Assembly: GCA_036725345.1 (NCBI GenBank)
Contig: DAIMEJ010000004.1
Span: 62,001-126,000, forward strand
Length of the DNA stretch: 64,000 nucleotides
DNA from: JAPLJU01 sp036725345
GTDB lineage: Bacteria > Desulfobacterota > Syntrophia > Syntrophales > UBA2192
Reading direction: 5' to 3'
Shown: piece after piece, positions 46,152 to 54,616 of the stretch
How the letters are laid out: the number at the start of each line of letters is the position of its first letter
How positions within the stretch are numbered: position 1 is the first letter of the stretch
The notes under the pieces: generated by a model
What the model saw: only the letters and a program-made list of their open reading frames with translations
What the model was told of the DNA's origin: nothing
Database searches by the model: none
Made by a program: the position numbers and the translations under genes

Positions 46152-46191
46152 AAAAAACGAGGAACCCCTGGACAGCCGCCAGAAAGGGGTT
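46152..46191 (-). promoter_or_regulatory. Hairpin in the selB upstream region
   Basis: On the minus strand AACCCCT/AGGGGTT enclose an inner CTGG/CCAG stem with loop CGGCTGT; six T follow 5 nt after the stem. It lies about 130 bp before selB. It could be a terminator/attenuator or a SECIS-like control hairpin; the sequence cannot tell. Confidence 0.45.
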
Positions 46192-46238
46192 GTCAGAAGC
46201 GCAGGTCCGTGTTAACAGACCCCCCAACGGTGCAGGAC

Positions 46239-46673
46239 ATGCGCATTCTTGGTTTGGACTACGGAGAAAAAAAAGTCGGCCTCGCCGTCTCCGACGAGAT
46301 GGGGATCACCGCCCAGGGTCTTCCCACCCTCGTGCGAAAGGGCCTGGAGAAAGATCTGGCGGCTCTCGAAAAGGTGATACGGCAGTTCGCCGTTGAAAAG
46401 ATCGTGATCGGGTACCCGCTGCGACTCGACGGGACCGAGGGCATCCAGTGCGGTAAGGTCAACCGCTTCGCCGGCATCCTCGAAAAACGGTTTGCCCTGC
46501 CCGTGATCAAGCGGGATGAGACCCTCACGACCAGCCAGGCCGAGGAGATCCTCTCGGAAGCGAGGGCCAGCCGGAAAAAACGAAAGGCCGCCGTGGACAA
46601 GCTCGCCGCCATGATCATCCTGCAGGGTTACCTGGACCAGGCGAAGACAAAAAGGACCGAGGGCGACGTATGA
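46239..46673 (+). CDS. ruvX: RuvX/YqgF-family nuclease
   Basis: A 144-residue RNase H-fold protein: MRILGLDYGEKKVGLAVSD, VIGYPLRLDGTEG, and RDETLTTSQAEEIL, followed by AVDKLAAMIILQGYLD with the last acidic residue. YqgF acts in 16S rRNA 5' maturation; RuvX-type activity on Holliday junctions is also reported. ATG at 46239 follows AGGAC. It overlaps mltG by 4 bp. Confidence 0.93.
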   Translation: MRILGLDYGEKKVGLAVSDEMGITAQGLPTLVRKGLEKDLAALEKVIRQFAVEKIVIGYPLRLDGTEGIQCGKVNRFAGILEKRFALPVIKRDETLTTSQAEEILSEARASRKKRKAAVDKLAAMIILQGYLDQAKTKRTEGDV

Positions 46674-47683
46674 GATTTCCCGGTAAGAAGATTTTTCCCC
46701 GCATCGCGGCGGCGGCTGTTCTTGCCCTCATTCCAGTATTGATCCTGGTTGGGTACGCCCGGAGCCCCGTCGGGAGGGACATCCCCCTCCGCACGGTTGA
46801 CATCCCCAGAGGGGCTTCCTTCAGCCACGCGATGGACATCCTGGAGGCCGAAGGCCTTCTGCGACAGCGGGAACTTTTTCATCTTCTCGCCCTGTTGAGA
46901 AACGGAACAAGGCAGATCCGGACGGGGGAATACGAGTTTTCCGGCGCGATGTCTCCCTCGGAGATTCTGGGAAAACTCATCCGGGGGGAAATCAAGGGCT
47001 ACCGCATCACGGTGCCTGAGGGTTTCACGGTCCGGCAGGTCCTCGAACGCCTGCTGGCTTCAAGGCTCGTGGATGAAAAAGAATTTCTGCGTCTCAGCAC
47101 GGACAGGCAATTTCTCTCGACACTGGGCATCGGGGGGCGAAGCCTGGAGGGATACCTCTTCCCCGAGACCTATATCCTGGATCGCTCCATGGACACGAGG
47201 CACATCATCAAGCTCATGGTGGACCAATTCTGGCACCACGTCACACCCTCGATGACAAAGCGATCGGCGGACCTGGGCCTGACGATCGACCAGTTTGTGA
47301 CCCTCGCCTCCATCATTGAAAAGGAAACCGGTCGCAAGGAAGAGCTGCCCCTCATCGCGGCCGTTTTCCACAACCGCCTCAAACGGCGCATGCCGCTGCA
47401 GAGCGACCCGACGGTGATCTACGGGCTTCCCGATTTCGACGGAAACCTCCGGAAGCAGGATCTCCTGACAAAGACACCCTACAACACCTACCTCTTCGTC
47501 GGCCTGCCGCCGGGACCCATTGCCAACCCGGGTCTGGACGCCCTGCAGGCCGCCCTCTACCCCACCGAAGTCGACTACCTCTATTTTGTGTCAAAAAATG
47601 ACGGTTCCCACCAGTTTTCCGACAACCTCAGTCAGCACACGAGCGCCGTCAGGACGTATCAGCTCCAGAGGCGAAAACCCTGA
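46670..47683 (+). CDS. mltG: Endolytic murein transglycosylase MltG
   Basis: A 337-residue inner-membrane protein with one N-terminal helix, a LysM-like subdomain (about 45-125) and the YceG catalytic domain. The catalytic Glu lies in LASIIEKETGRKEE, with LEGYLFPETY and LPPGPIANPGLDAL as further family motifs. It terminates nascent glycan strands. It overlaps ruvX and precedes the division cluster, from which it is separated by a promoter. Confidence 0.94.
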   Translation: MRFPGKKIFPRIAAAAVLALIPVLILVGYARSPVGRDIPLRTVDIPRGASFSHAMDILEAEGLLRQRELFHLLALLRNGTRQIRTGEYEFSGAMSPSEILGKLIRGEIKGYRITVPEGFTVRQVLERLLASRLVDEKEFLRLSTDRQFLSTLGIGGRSLEGYLFPETYILDRSMDTRHIIKLMVDQFWHHVTPSMTKRSADLGLTIDQFVTLASIIEKETGRKEELPLIAAVFHNRLKRRMPLQSDPTVIYGLPDFDGNLRKQDLLTKTPYNTYLFVGLPPGPIANPGLDALQAALYPTEVDYLYFVSKNDGSHQFSDNLSQHTSAVRTYQLQRRKP

Positions 47684-47699
47684 AAAGCTAAAATTTTCC

Positions 47700-47728
47700 T
47701 TGACATTGACGGTGGCCGACCCTATAGT
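47700..47728 (+). promoter_or_regulatory. Promoter of the division/cell wall cluster
   Basis: TTGACA, a 17-nt spacer and TATAGT form a near-consensus sigma-70 promoter. Transcription would start about 47735, inside or next to the MraZ boxes. Confidence 0.8.
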
Positions 47729-47736
47729 CCGGTTAA

Positions 47737-47761
47737 GTGGAGGAAAGTGGATGGTTGTGGA
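47737..47761 (+). promoter_or_regulatory. MraZ operator (three GTGGA boxes)
   Basis: GTGGA occurs at 47737, 47747 and 47757, exactly 10 bp apart, on one face of the helix just after the promoter. MraZ boxes are direct repeats of TGG-containing pentamers with 5-bp spacers, so MraZ autoregulation of the cluster is expected. Confidence 0.8.
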
Positions 47762-47800
47762 GTGCTTATTGCATATTCTTGATATCAGAGGATTTTAGGT

Positions 47801-48247
47801 ATGTCCGTTTTCAGGGGAAGATACTACCACACCATCGATGACAAGGGAAGGATTATCTTCCCGGCAAAACTCCGGGAAGTCTTCGCGGAAAAGTATGACA
47901 ACCGCATGGTCATCACCAACTGGGACGGCTACCTGATGGTGTTCCCCTATGACGAATGGAGAATCCTGGAAGAGAAGGTCAGCCTGCAATCCCTCCTCAA
48001 AAAAGAGGTGCGCGCCTTCCAGCGCTTCTTCATGTCCGGCGCCGTGGACTGCACTTTCGACAGCCAGGGCAGAATTCTCATTCCGCCGGCGCTTCGGGAA
48101 TACGCCAAACTGGAAAAAGACATCATCCTTGCGGGGATGGTGAAGGTCATAGAGATCTGGGGCAAGGAACGCTTCGAGGAGGAAATCGTAAAGTCCGGCG
48201 CGAATATAGAGGGTTTCAGCGATTACATGGCCGACCTCGGAATCTGA
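47801..48247 (+). CDS. mraZ: MraZ transcriptional regulator
   Basis: A 148-residue protein with two AbrB-like MraZ domains (DDKGRIIFPAKLREVF and DSQGRILIPPALREYA). It binds repeats upstream of its own gene and controls the division/cell wall cluster. The three GTGGA boxes 40 bp before the start are its likely operator. It is first of the 15-gene cluster. Confidence 0.95.
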   Translation: MSVFRGRYYHTIDDKGRIIFPAKLREVFAEKYDNRMVITNWDGYLMVFPYDEWRILEEKVSLQSLLKKEVRAFQRFFMSGAVDCTFDSQGRILIPPALREYAKLEKDIILAGMVKVIEIWGKERFEEEIVKSGANIEGFSDYMADLGI

Positions 48248-48278
48248 TCCCGCGGGATGCGACCTTTTAATAAAAAGG

Positions 48279-48327
48279 AAACGCCGGGAAGAAGGGGGAA
48301 CTCTTCTTTTCATCCCCCGGCGGCGTT
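48279..48327 (+). other. Intercistronic hairpin between mraZ and rsmH
   Basis: AACGCCG and CGGCGTT form the outer arms, with further pairing potential of GAAGAA against TTCTTC inside the loop. No T-run follows, so it is unlikely to be a terminator; it might affect mRNA processing or attenuation within the cluster. Confidence 0.4.
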
Positions 48328-48335
48328 GTGAGGCG

Positions 48336-49283
48336 ATGAAGACCGCAGGTTCCTTTTTTCACAGGCCGGTCATGGTGCGGGAGGTCCTCGAAGCGCTTCG
48401 CTGCCGACCCGGCGGGATTTACGTGGACGGCACGGTGGGGGGCGGGGGTCACGCCCTGGCGATCCTGAGGGCCTCCTCTCCCGACGGCATCCTCGTGGGG
48501 ATCGATGAGGATGATGACGCTCTTTCTGAATCCGAGAAGTCCCTGCAGGCCTTCGGTGAACGAAAGATCCTCGTGAAGGGTAATTTCGCCGAGGTGGATC
48601 GAATCCTGGCCGGTCTTCGCATCGGGCCGGTGGACGGCCTGCTCCTGGACCTGGGGGTGTCGTCCCATCAGCTCGACACCGTCGAGCGGGGTTTCAGCTT
48701 TTCATCCGAGGCTCCCCTCGACATGAGAATGAACCGGGACCGCAAAGTCCGCGCTTCCGACCTCGTCAACGGGCTCGCGGAGAAGGAACTCGCGGGGATC
48801 ATCCGCGAATACGGCGAGGAAATCAAGGCGGCGAAAATCGCAAGGGCCATTGCGGAAAGGCGAAAGACGGCGCCGCTCGAGACAACGTCTGAACTGGCGT
48901 CACTGGTCGCGAAGACCCTCGGGGGCGCCGGCAGACGGGGGGGAATCCACCCGGCCACACGGACCTTTCAGGCCCTGCGGATCGCGGTGAATGAAGAACT
49001 CAAGAACCTTCACGGGGCGGTTTTCAAAAGCGTCCCCTGCCTGAAAAAAGGAGGAAGGTTTTCCATCATCTCTTTTCATTCACTCGAAGACCGGATTGTG
49101 AAAAACGCCTTCCGCTCACTGGAAAAGGGATGCATCTGCCTTTCGGACTTTCCCGTGTGCAGCTGCGGGAGAAATCCGCAGTTGAAGGTTTTGACGAAAA
49201 AGCCGGTGAGACCCGCTCCAGAGGAGATAGCAGAAAACCCGAGATCGCGAAGCGCGAAGCTCAGAACGGCGGAGAGGATTTGA
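48336..49283 (+). CDS. rsmH: 16S rRNA (cytosine1402-N4)-methyltransferase
   Basis: A 315-residue SAM-dependent methyltransferase (MraW). HRPVMVREVLEAL and DGTVGGGGHALAIL at the N terminus, DLGVSSHQLD, and FSIISFHSLEDRIVKNAF at the C terminus identify it. It methylates C1402 of 16S rRNA. Confidence 0.95.
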   Translation: MKTAGSFFHRPVMVREVLEALRCRPGGIYVDGTVGGGGHALAILRASSPDGILVGIDEDDDALSESEKSLQAFGERKILVKGNFAEVDRILAGLRIGPVDGLLLDLGVSSHQLDTVERGFSFSSEAPLDMRMNRDRKVRASDLVNGLAEKELAGIIREYGEEIKAAKIARAIAERRKTAPLETTSELASLVAKTLGGAGRRGGIHPATRTFQALRIAVNEELKNLHGAVFKSVPCLKKGGRFSIISFHSLEDRIVKNAFRSLEKGCICLSDFPVCSCGRNPQLKVLTKKPVRPAPEEIAENPRSRSAKLRTAERI

Positions 49284-49286
49284 GAC

Positions 49287-49607
49287 ATGCCAGTCGTGAA
49301 GACGGCCAGGAGCCGCACACACCTGGACACCCGGGAGGGGGCGGGGTTGAAGGTTTCCAGTTTCATCCTCGCCGTTTGCGTCCTCGTGGCCGCCGCCCTT
49401 CTGTACGTCTGGTCTCACCTGAAGAACACGCAGCTCAAGTACCAGATGGCGGAGGAGATCAGCGTCCGGGACAGCCTCCAGGAAGAGAGTCGGAAGCTGA
49501 AGGTCGAAATCGCGACCCTGAAGTCACCGAAACGCATCGAGGCCATCGCCAGGGATAAACTCAGCATGTCCTATCCGGAAAGGGAGCAGGTTATACAGAT
49601 AAAATGA
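49287..49607 (+). CDS. ftsL: FtsL-like division protein
   Basis: A 106-residue bitopic protein: cytoplasmic tail, one helix (FILAVCVLVAAALLYVW) and a periplasmic coiled coil (about 50-85) ending in the KLSMSYPEREQVIQIK tail typical of FtsL. Its place between rsmH and ftsI is decisive, as the sequence itself is poorly conserved. Overlaps ftsI by 4 bp. Confidence 0.9.
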   Translation: MPVVKTARSRTHLDTREGAGLKVSSFILAVCVLVAAALLYVWSHLKNTQLKYQMAEEISVRDSLQEESRKLKVEIATLKSPKRIEAIARDKLSMSYPEREQVIQIK

Positions 49608-51592
49608 GCGGGGCATCCAAAAAATGGTACAAGTTCCGGCTGCTGACCGTTCTTTTGTTTTTCGCAGCCCTTTTCGTCGTCCTCATGACCCGGGCTTTCC
49701 ATCTCCAGATCATGTCCGGCAGCACCTACAAGGTCATGGCGGAGAGGCAGCACAAAAAAAGTTTGCCCCTGCCTCCCGAGCGGGGTCTGATCTTTGATCG
49801 AAACGGTGAAAAGCTGGCGGCGAGCCTGCTCGTGGACTCCGTCTTCGTGGACCCTTCCAGGGTCATTGACGCCGATTCAACGGCGTCCCGTCTTTCAACG
49901 GTGCTCCACCTGAAAAAGAAACAGATCCTTCAGCAGATCTCGAAGTCTAAAAACTTCTGCTGGATCGCCAGGATGATATCCCCCGCCCAGGCCGGCCAGA
50001 TCCGGGCCCTGGAGCTTGACGGTGTCTACCTTGTTCAGGAACCCAAGCGCTTTTACCCCAACAAGGAGCTCGCGGGACAGCTCATCGGATCCGTGGGGCT
50101 TGACTCCAACGGCCTGGAAGGGTTAGAACTCAAATATGAACATTATCTAAAGGGCGAAACGGACAAGGTCCTCTGGGGACGAGACGCCAAAGGCAGAAAG
50201 CTCTATCTTGCCGATGGACCGGCAGAGGAGAAAAAGGACGCTATCCACAACCTCATTCTCACCATCGACAACCGCATCCAGTATCTCGTCGAATCCCACT
50301 TGAAAGAGGCTATACAGAAAACAGGCGCCCGCGGAGGCATGGCGATCGTCATGGACCCCAAGACAGGGCAGGTCCTCGCGATGGCCAACGAACCGGCATT
50401 TAACCCGAACAACTTTCATCAGGGCAACAAGGAACTGAAGCGGAACAAGGCCATCACAGACGTCTTCGATCCGGGATCCACCTTCAAACCGTTCCTGGCC
50501 GCGGCGGCCCTCGAAGAAGGCGTGGTGAAAGAGACGGACCGGTTCTACTGCGAAAACGGCGCCTACCGCGTGGCGAACGTGACCATTCACGAGGCCAACA
50601 GGAAGAAACACGGAAGCCTCACTTTCCGCGAGGTCCTCAAGTATTCGAGCAACATCGGCTCCGTGAAGGTTTCCCATAAGGTGGGAAAACAGAAATTCCA
50701 CCAGTATATCAAGAGTTTCGGGTTCGGCCAGAAGACGGGCGTCGATCTCCCCGGTGAATCCGGGGGCCTGGTCCGGCCCTCTGAAAACTGGACGACGGTG
50801 GACACGGCCACCATCGCCTTCGGCCAGGGTATTTCCGTGACGGCCCTTCAGCTCATCAGCGCCTTCTCCGCCATCGCAAACCAGGGGATGCTCATGCAGC
50901 CTTATATCGTTCAGAAAGTCGTCAACCAGCGCGGCGAGGTGGTCAAGGAATTCACGCCGACGGTTGTCCGCCAGGTGATCTCGCCGCGAACGGCGGAAAG
51001 GCTCACGGCCATCCTCACCGACGTCGTCGGCGAAGAGGGAGGGACCGGCAAGAAGGCCCGGATTCAGAACCTGGGCGTGGCGGGAAAGACGGGGACCTCC
51101 CAGAAATTCGACTTCGCGGCCAAACGATACTCGCGGGAAAAGGTGCGGACCTCCTTCATGGGGTTCTTCCCGTCGGGAAGCCCGAGGCTGGCCATCCTGG
51201 TCACCATTGACGAGCCTCAGCGGTTCAAGTGGGGCGGTGAGGCCGCGGCACCCGTGTTCAAGGAGATTTCCCAGCAGATCATCCGATGCTTCGACAGCAG
51301 TATCGGCGAGGTCCCGACGATTGACAGGGAGGACATCTCAAAGCCCGTGAAGGTTCAACTGGCCTCGTCGGCCGCAGAGGCCGTCGCCGCAAACGGTGAA
51401 ACCCCGGAGACGGAAGATCTCCTGCCGGACTTCAGGGGGATGACGTTGAAGAACGCCCTCAAGGTAGCCCAGGAGCGCGAGATCGACATCAAGGTCGTCG
51501 GCAGCGGCTGGGCCGTGAGCCAGATTCCCACGGCGGGCAGTGCCATCAGGAAAAACCGCGCCTGTACCGTTTATTTCACGGCAGGCCACTGA
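49604..51592 (+). CDS. ftsI: Division transpeptidase FtsI/PBP3 with C-terminal PASTA domain
   Basis: A 662-residue class B penicillin-binding protein: one N-terminal helix, dimerisation domain and a transpeptidase domain with SxxK in DPGSTFKPFLA, SxN in KYSSNIGSVK and KTG in AGKTGTSQK. Residues about 595-660 form a PASTA domain (LPDFRGMTLKNALKVAQER), common in Gram-positive and deltaproteobacterial FtsI but absent from E. coli FtsI. Septal peptidoglycan cross-linking. Confidence 0.95.
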   Translation: MSGASKKWYKFRLLTVLLFFAALFVVLMTRAFHLQIMSGSTYKVMAERQHKKSLPLPPERGLIFDRNGEKLAASLLVDSVFVDPSRVIDADSTASRLSTVLHLKKKQILQQISKSKNFCWIARMISPAQAGQIRALELDGVYLVQEPKRFYPNKELAGQLIGSVGLDSNGLEGLELKYEHYLKGETDKVLWGRDAKGRKLYLADGPAEEKKDAIHNLILTIDNRIQYLVESHLKEAIQKTGARGGMAIVMDPKTGQVLAMANEPAFNPNNFHQGNKELKRNKAITDVFDPGSTFKPFLAAAALEEGVVKETDRFYCENGAYRVANVTIHEANRKKHGSLTFREVLKYSSNIGSVKVSHKVGKQKFHQYIKSFGFGQKTGVDLPGESGGLVRPSENWTTVDTATIAFGQGISVTALQLISAFSAIANQGMLMQPYIVQKVVNQRGEVVKEFTPTVVRQVISPRTAERLTAILTDVVGEEGGTGKKARIQNLGVAGKTGTSQKFDFAAKRYSREKVRTSFMGFFPSGSPRLAILVTIDEPQRFKWGGEAAAPVFKEISQQIIRCFDSSIGEVPTIDREDISKPVKVQLASSAAEAVAANGETPETEDLLPDFRGMTLKNALKVAQEREIDIKVVGSGWAVSQIPTAGSAIRKNRACTVYFTAGH

Positions 51593-51601
51593 AGGAGATC
51601 A

Positions 51602-53164
51602 TTGAAGCTATCGGAGCTGATCCAGGGTGTTGAGGTCCTGCAATCGGAGGGTGCCCTCTCGCGAGAGGTCTCCTCCGTCTGCTACGACTCCCGATGGTGC
51701 GCGAAGGATTCGCTCTTTGTCGCCATCCCGGGGCTCAAGCTCGACGGACACCGCTTCGTCCCGCAGGCCTTGAAGCAGGGCAGCCGTTTCATCCTCTGTG
51801 AAAGGCCCGTCGATGCGCCTGCCGGCGTGACCGTCCTGCGGGTAAAGGACAGCCGCGCGGCCCTGGGCATTATCGGGAAAAATTTTTTCCGGAACCCCTC
51901 GTCCGCCCTCTGTCTGATCGGTGTGACGGGGACGAACGGGAAAACGACGATCACCTATCTGCTGGAGTCCGTCTTCAGGCAGGCGGGATACTCACCCGGT
52001 GTCATCGGGACGATCAATTACCGTTACGGTTCGAAGGTGCGTGAGGCGGCCCACACGACACCGGAATCCTTCGACCTCCAGGGAATGCTCCGGGAGATGC
52101 TGGACTCGGGGGTCAGCCATGTGGTCATGGAGGTATCCTCGCACGCCCTGGACCAGAAAAGAGTGGATGACTGTGAGTTCGACGCGGGGATTTTCACGAA
52201 TCTCTCGCAGGATCACCTCGATTATCACCAGACGCTGGAAGCCTATTTCCAGGCGAAGAGACGATTTTTCAGCGAGGTTCTCGGCCGGAAGGTCGGGGGG
52301 CGGAAACAGGCCATGATCATCAACGGAGACGACCCCTACGGCAGGCGCATCCTGCACGAGATGCCCCCTTCGCAGGCTCTTTCCTTCGGGCTGGAGGGCT
52401 CGTGCGACATCGGGGCGACGGGATTCTCTTTCTCCCTCGAGGGAATCGAAGCCCGGATCCGCACTCCGCGAGACACTTTCCCGGTGAAGGCCCCCCTTGT
52501 CGGGCGATATAACCTTTATAACATCCTTGCCGCCGCAGCGGCGGCCCATGCCCTGGCTATTGAATACAGGGCCGTCCAGGCAGGGCTCCTGAATCTCGGC
52601 ACGATTCCGGGCCGTCTCGAAAAGGTCAGTGTCGCGGGAGAGCCGGCCGTCTTTGTGGACTACGCCCACACGGAGGACGCACTGAAAAAAGTCATCGAAA
52701 ACCTGCTGCCTTTCAAAAAAGCGCGACTCATAACGGTATTCGGCTGCGGGGGGGATCGCGACCGGGGAAAACGCCCCCTCATGGGAAGGGCAGTCGTCAC
52801 GCGAAGCGATCTGTCGATCCTGACGTCCGACAACCCGAGGACGGAGGACCCCCTGACCATCCTCAGGCAGATCGAGGAGGGCGTCGAAAAAGAAGGCCTG
52901 ACGAAATACGCCATCCGGGATGTCCGGAAAGGTTTCAGCGCAAAAGGCTACGTCGTCATCCCCGATCGCCGGGAGGCCATTCGCGAAGCCATCGAACTTG
53001 CGGATCCCGAAGACATCGTGCTCGTCGCCGGGAAAGGTCATGAGACCTATCAGATCATCGGGACCGAGAAATTCCCTTTTGACGACAGGGATGAATGCCG
53101 GGAAGCGCTGAAAGCATCCGGATACGGGAAGGGCAGATGGAAAAAGAGTCTCTCCCGCAGTTGA
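51602..53164 (+). CDS. murE: UDP-MurNAc-tripeptide synthetase, meso-DAP type
   Basis: A 520-residue Mur ligase with the ATP loop GVTGTNGKTTITYLL and the meso-diaminopimelate specificity motif DNPRTEDP (DNPR rather than the Lys-type DDNP). So the cell wall has meso-DAP peptides, as in Gram-negatives. TTG start with AAGGAG 4 nt upstream. Overlaps murF by 28 bp. Confidence 0.95.
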   Translation: MKLSELIQGVEVLQSEGALSREVSSVCYDSRWCAKDSLFVAIPGLKLDGHRFVPQALKQGSRFILCERPVDAPAGVTVLRVKDSRAALGIIGKNFFRNPSSALCLIGVTGTNGKTTITYLLESVFRQAGYSPGVIGTINYRYGSKVREAAHTTPESFDLQGMLREMLDSGVSHVVMEVSSHALDQKRVDDCEFDAGIFTNLSQDHLDYHQTLEAYFQAKRRFFSEVLGRKVGGRKQAMIINGDDPYGRRILHEMPPSQALSFGLEGSCDIGATGFSFSLEGIEARIRTPRDTFPVKAPLVGRYNLYNILAAAAAAHALAIEYRAVQAGLLNLGTIPGRLEKVSVAGEPAVFVDYAHTEDALKKVIENLLPFKKARLITVFGCGGDRDRGKRPLMGRAVVTRSDLSILTSDNPRTEDPLTILRQIEEGVEKEGLTKYAIRDVRKGFSAKGYVVIPDRREAIREAIELADPEDIVLVAGKGHETYQIIGTEKFPFDDRDECREALKASGYGKGRWKKSLSRS

Positions 53165-54561
53165 ATGTCGAAGATGTTCGCAAGGCCGCAGGTGCCGTCA
53201 TGGCCCCCGGCCACCGGGAACGGAAATTCCTGGGGGTTTCCACGGATTCGAGACACATCGTGAAAGGGAACCTCTTTGTGGCCCTCGTCGGAGAACATTT
53301 CGACGGCCACGATTTTTTGAAAACGGCCGTCGATGCGGGCGCGGCGGGCGTTGTTGTCCGGCGGGACCGGAAGGGGAAAACCGATTCGCTACCCGCCGAC
53401 GCGACGGTTCTGTATGTCGAGGACACGCTGAAGGCCCTGGGGGACATCGCCCACCACTGGCGGATGAAATTCAAGGTCCCCGTCGTGGCGATCACGGGGA
53501 GTTCGGGAAAGACCACGACGAAAGAGATGGCGGCGACCGTGCTGGGGCAGACGAAGACCGTCCTCAGGAACGAGGGAAACCTCAACAACCTGATCGGGCT
53601 CCCCCTGACGCTTTTGAGGCTCCATGCCCGGCACGAAGCCGCTGCGCTGGAGATGGGAACGAACCGGCGGGGTGAAATCCGAAGGCTCACGGAGATTGCC
53701 GAACCGGGCATCGGCATCATCACGAATGTGGGGACCGCCCACCTCGAGGGGCTCAAGTCCCTGGAGATGATCAGGGAGGAGAAAGGGGACCTCTTTGAAA
53801 CCATGGCCGGCCGGGGTGTTGCCGTCATCAACATCGATGACCCGAACCTCTCTCCGTGGGAAAAGCGCTGGAAAGGGCAGAAGGTCACCTTCGGCATCCG
53901 GAGGTCCGCCGATGTTTATGCGGCGCATATCACCCACGAGGGGGAAAAAGGGACGATCTTCACGCTCGTAACGGGAAAGGCATCACGGGAAATAACGTTG
54001 ACCACGGTCGGCAACCACAACGTCTACAATGCGCTGGCCGCCGCTGCCGCGGCCCAGGCCTGCGGCGTCCCCTTCGACAGGATCTGCCGGGGTCTCATGG
54101 CTTTCAAGCCCGTTCCGGGCCGGATGGAAGTGCATCGGTTGAAAAACGGCTCCTTCATCATCGACGACGCCTACAATGCCAACCCGGCGTCCGTCAGTGA
54201 AGCATTGAAAACGCTCCGGGAACTGCGGGGGGAGAGCCGCAGTGTCGTCGTTCTCGGCGACATGCTGGAACTCGGTGAACAGTCGGAAAGACTTCACGAG
54301 GACATCGGCCGGATGATCGGAGAGACAGGCGTGCACAAGGTTTTTCTGCGCGGGCAGTTCGCCCGGGCCGTGGCCCAGGGGGCCATGAAAAAGGGCCTCC
54401 GGGGGGATCAGATCCATTTCGATCTGTCCCCCCAAGAGATCGCGGAATCCCTGAAGCGCGGCCTCAGGGAAGGGGACTGGGTCCTCGTCAAGGGGTCCCG
54501 CAGGATGAAGATGGAGGAAGTGGTTCAGGAGGTTGTTCGCAAGATCGGTCTTGCCGGCTGA
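53137..54561 (+). CDS. murF: UDP-MurNAc-tripeptide-D-alanyl-D-alanine ligase
   Basis: A 474-residue Mur ligase with ITGSSGKTTTKEM, MGTNRRGEI and DDAYNANPASV, diagnostic of MurF, which adds D-Ala-D-Ala. The ATG at 53137 is preferred over one at 53095. The ddl gene that makes D-Ala-D-Ala is not in the cluster. Confidence 0.95.
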   Translation: MEKESLPQLNVEDVRKAAGAVMAPGHRERKFLGVSTDSRHIVKGNLFVALVGEHFDGHDFLKTAVDAGAAGVVVRRDRKGKTDSLPADATVLYVEDTLKALGDIAHHWRMKFKVPVVAITGSSGKTTTKEMAATVLGQTKTVLRNEGNLNNLIGLPLTLLRLHARHEAAALEMGTNRRGEIRRLTEIAEPGIGIITNVGTAHLEGLKSLEMIREEKGDLFETMAGRGVAVINIDDPNLSPWEKRWKGQKVTFGIRRSADVYAAHITHEGEKGTIFTLVTGKASREITLTTVGNHNVYNALAAAAAAQACGVPFDRICRGLMAFKPVPGRMEVHRLKNGSFIIDDAYNANPASVSEALKTLRELRGESRSVVVLGDMLELGEQSERLHEDIGRMIGETGVHKVFLRGQFARAVAQGAMKKGLRGDQIHFDLSPQEIAESLKRGLREGDWVLVKGSRRMKMEEVVQEVVRKIGLAG

Positions 54562-54616
54562 AAGGCCCCGTTTCGGTTCGGCGGCTCGCTCCTGAGTGCA
54601 AAGGAGGTCGGAAGCG

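Noticed and set aside
44090..46153. A 687-codon open frame on the plus strand opposite selB, and similar long frames opposite leuB (20107-21699), amrS (13514-14848) and murD (55674-57158)
   Set aside because: They are shadows of GC-rich genes: no ribosome binding sites, no family resemblance, and the opposite strand encodes well-conserved proteins.
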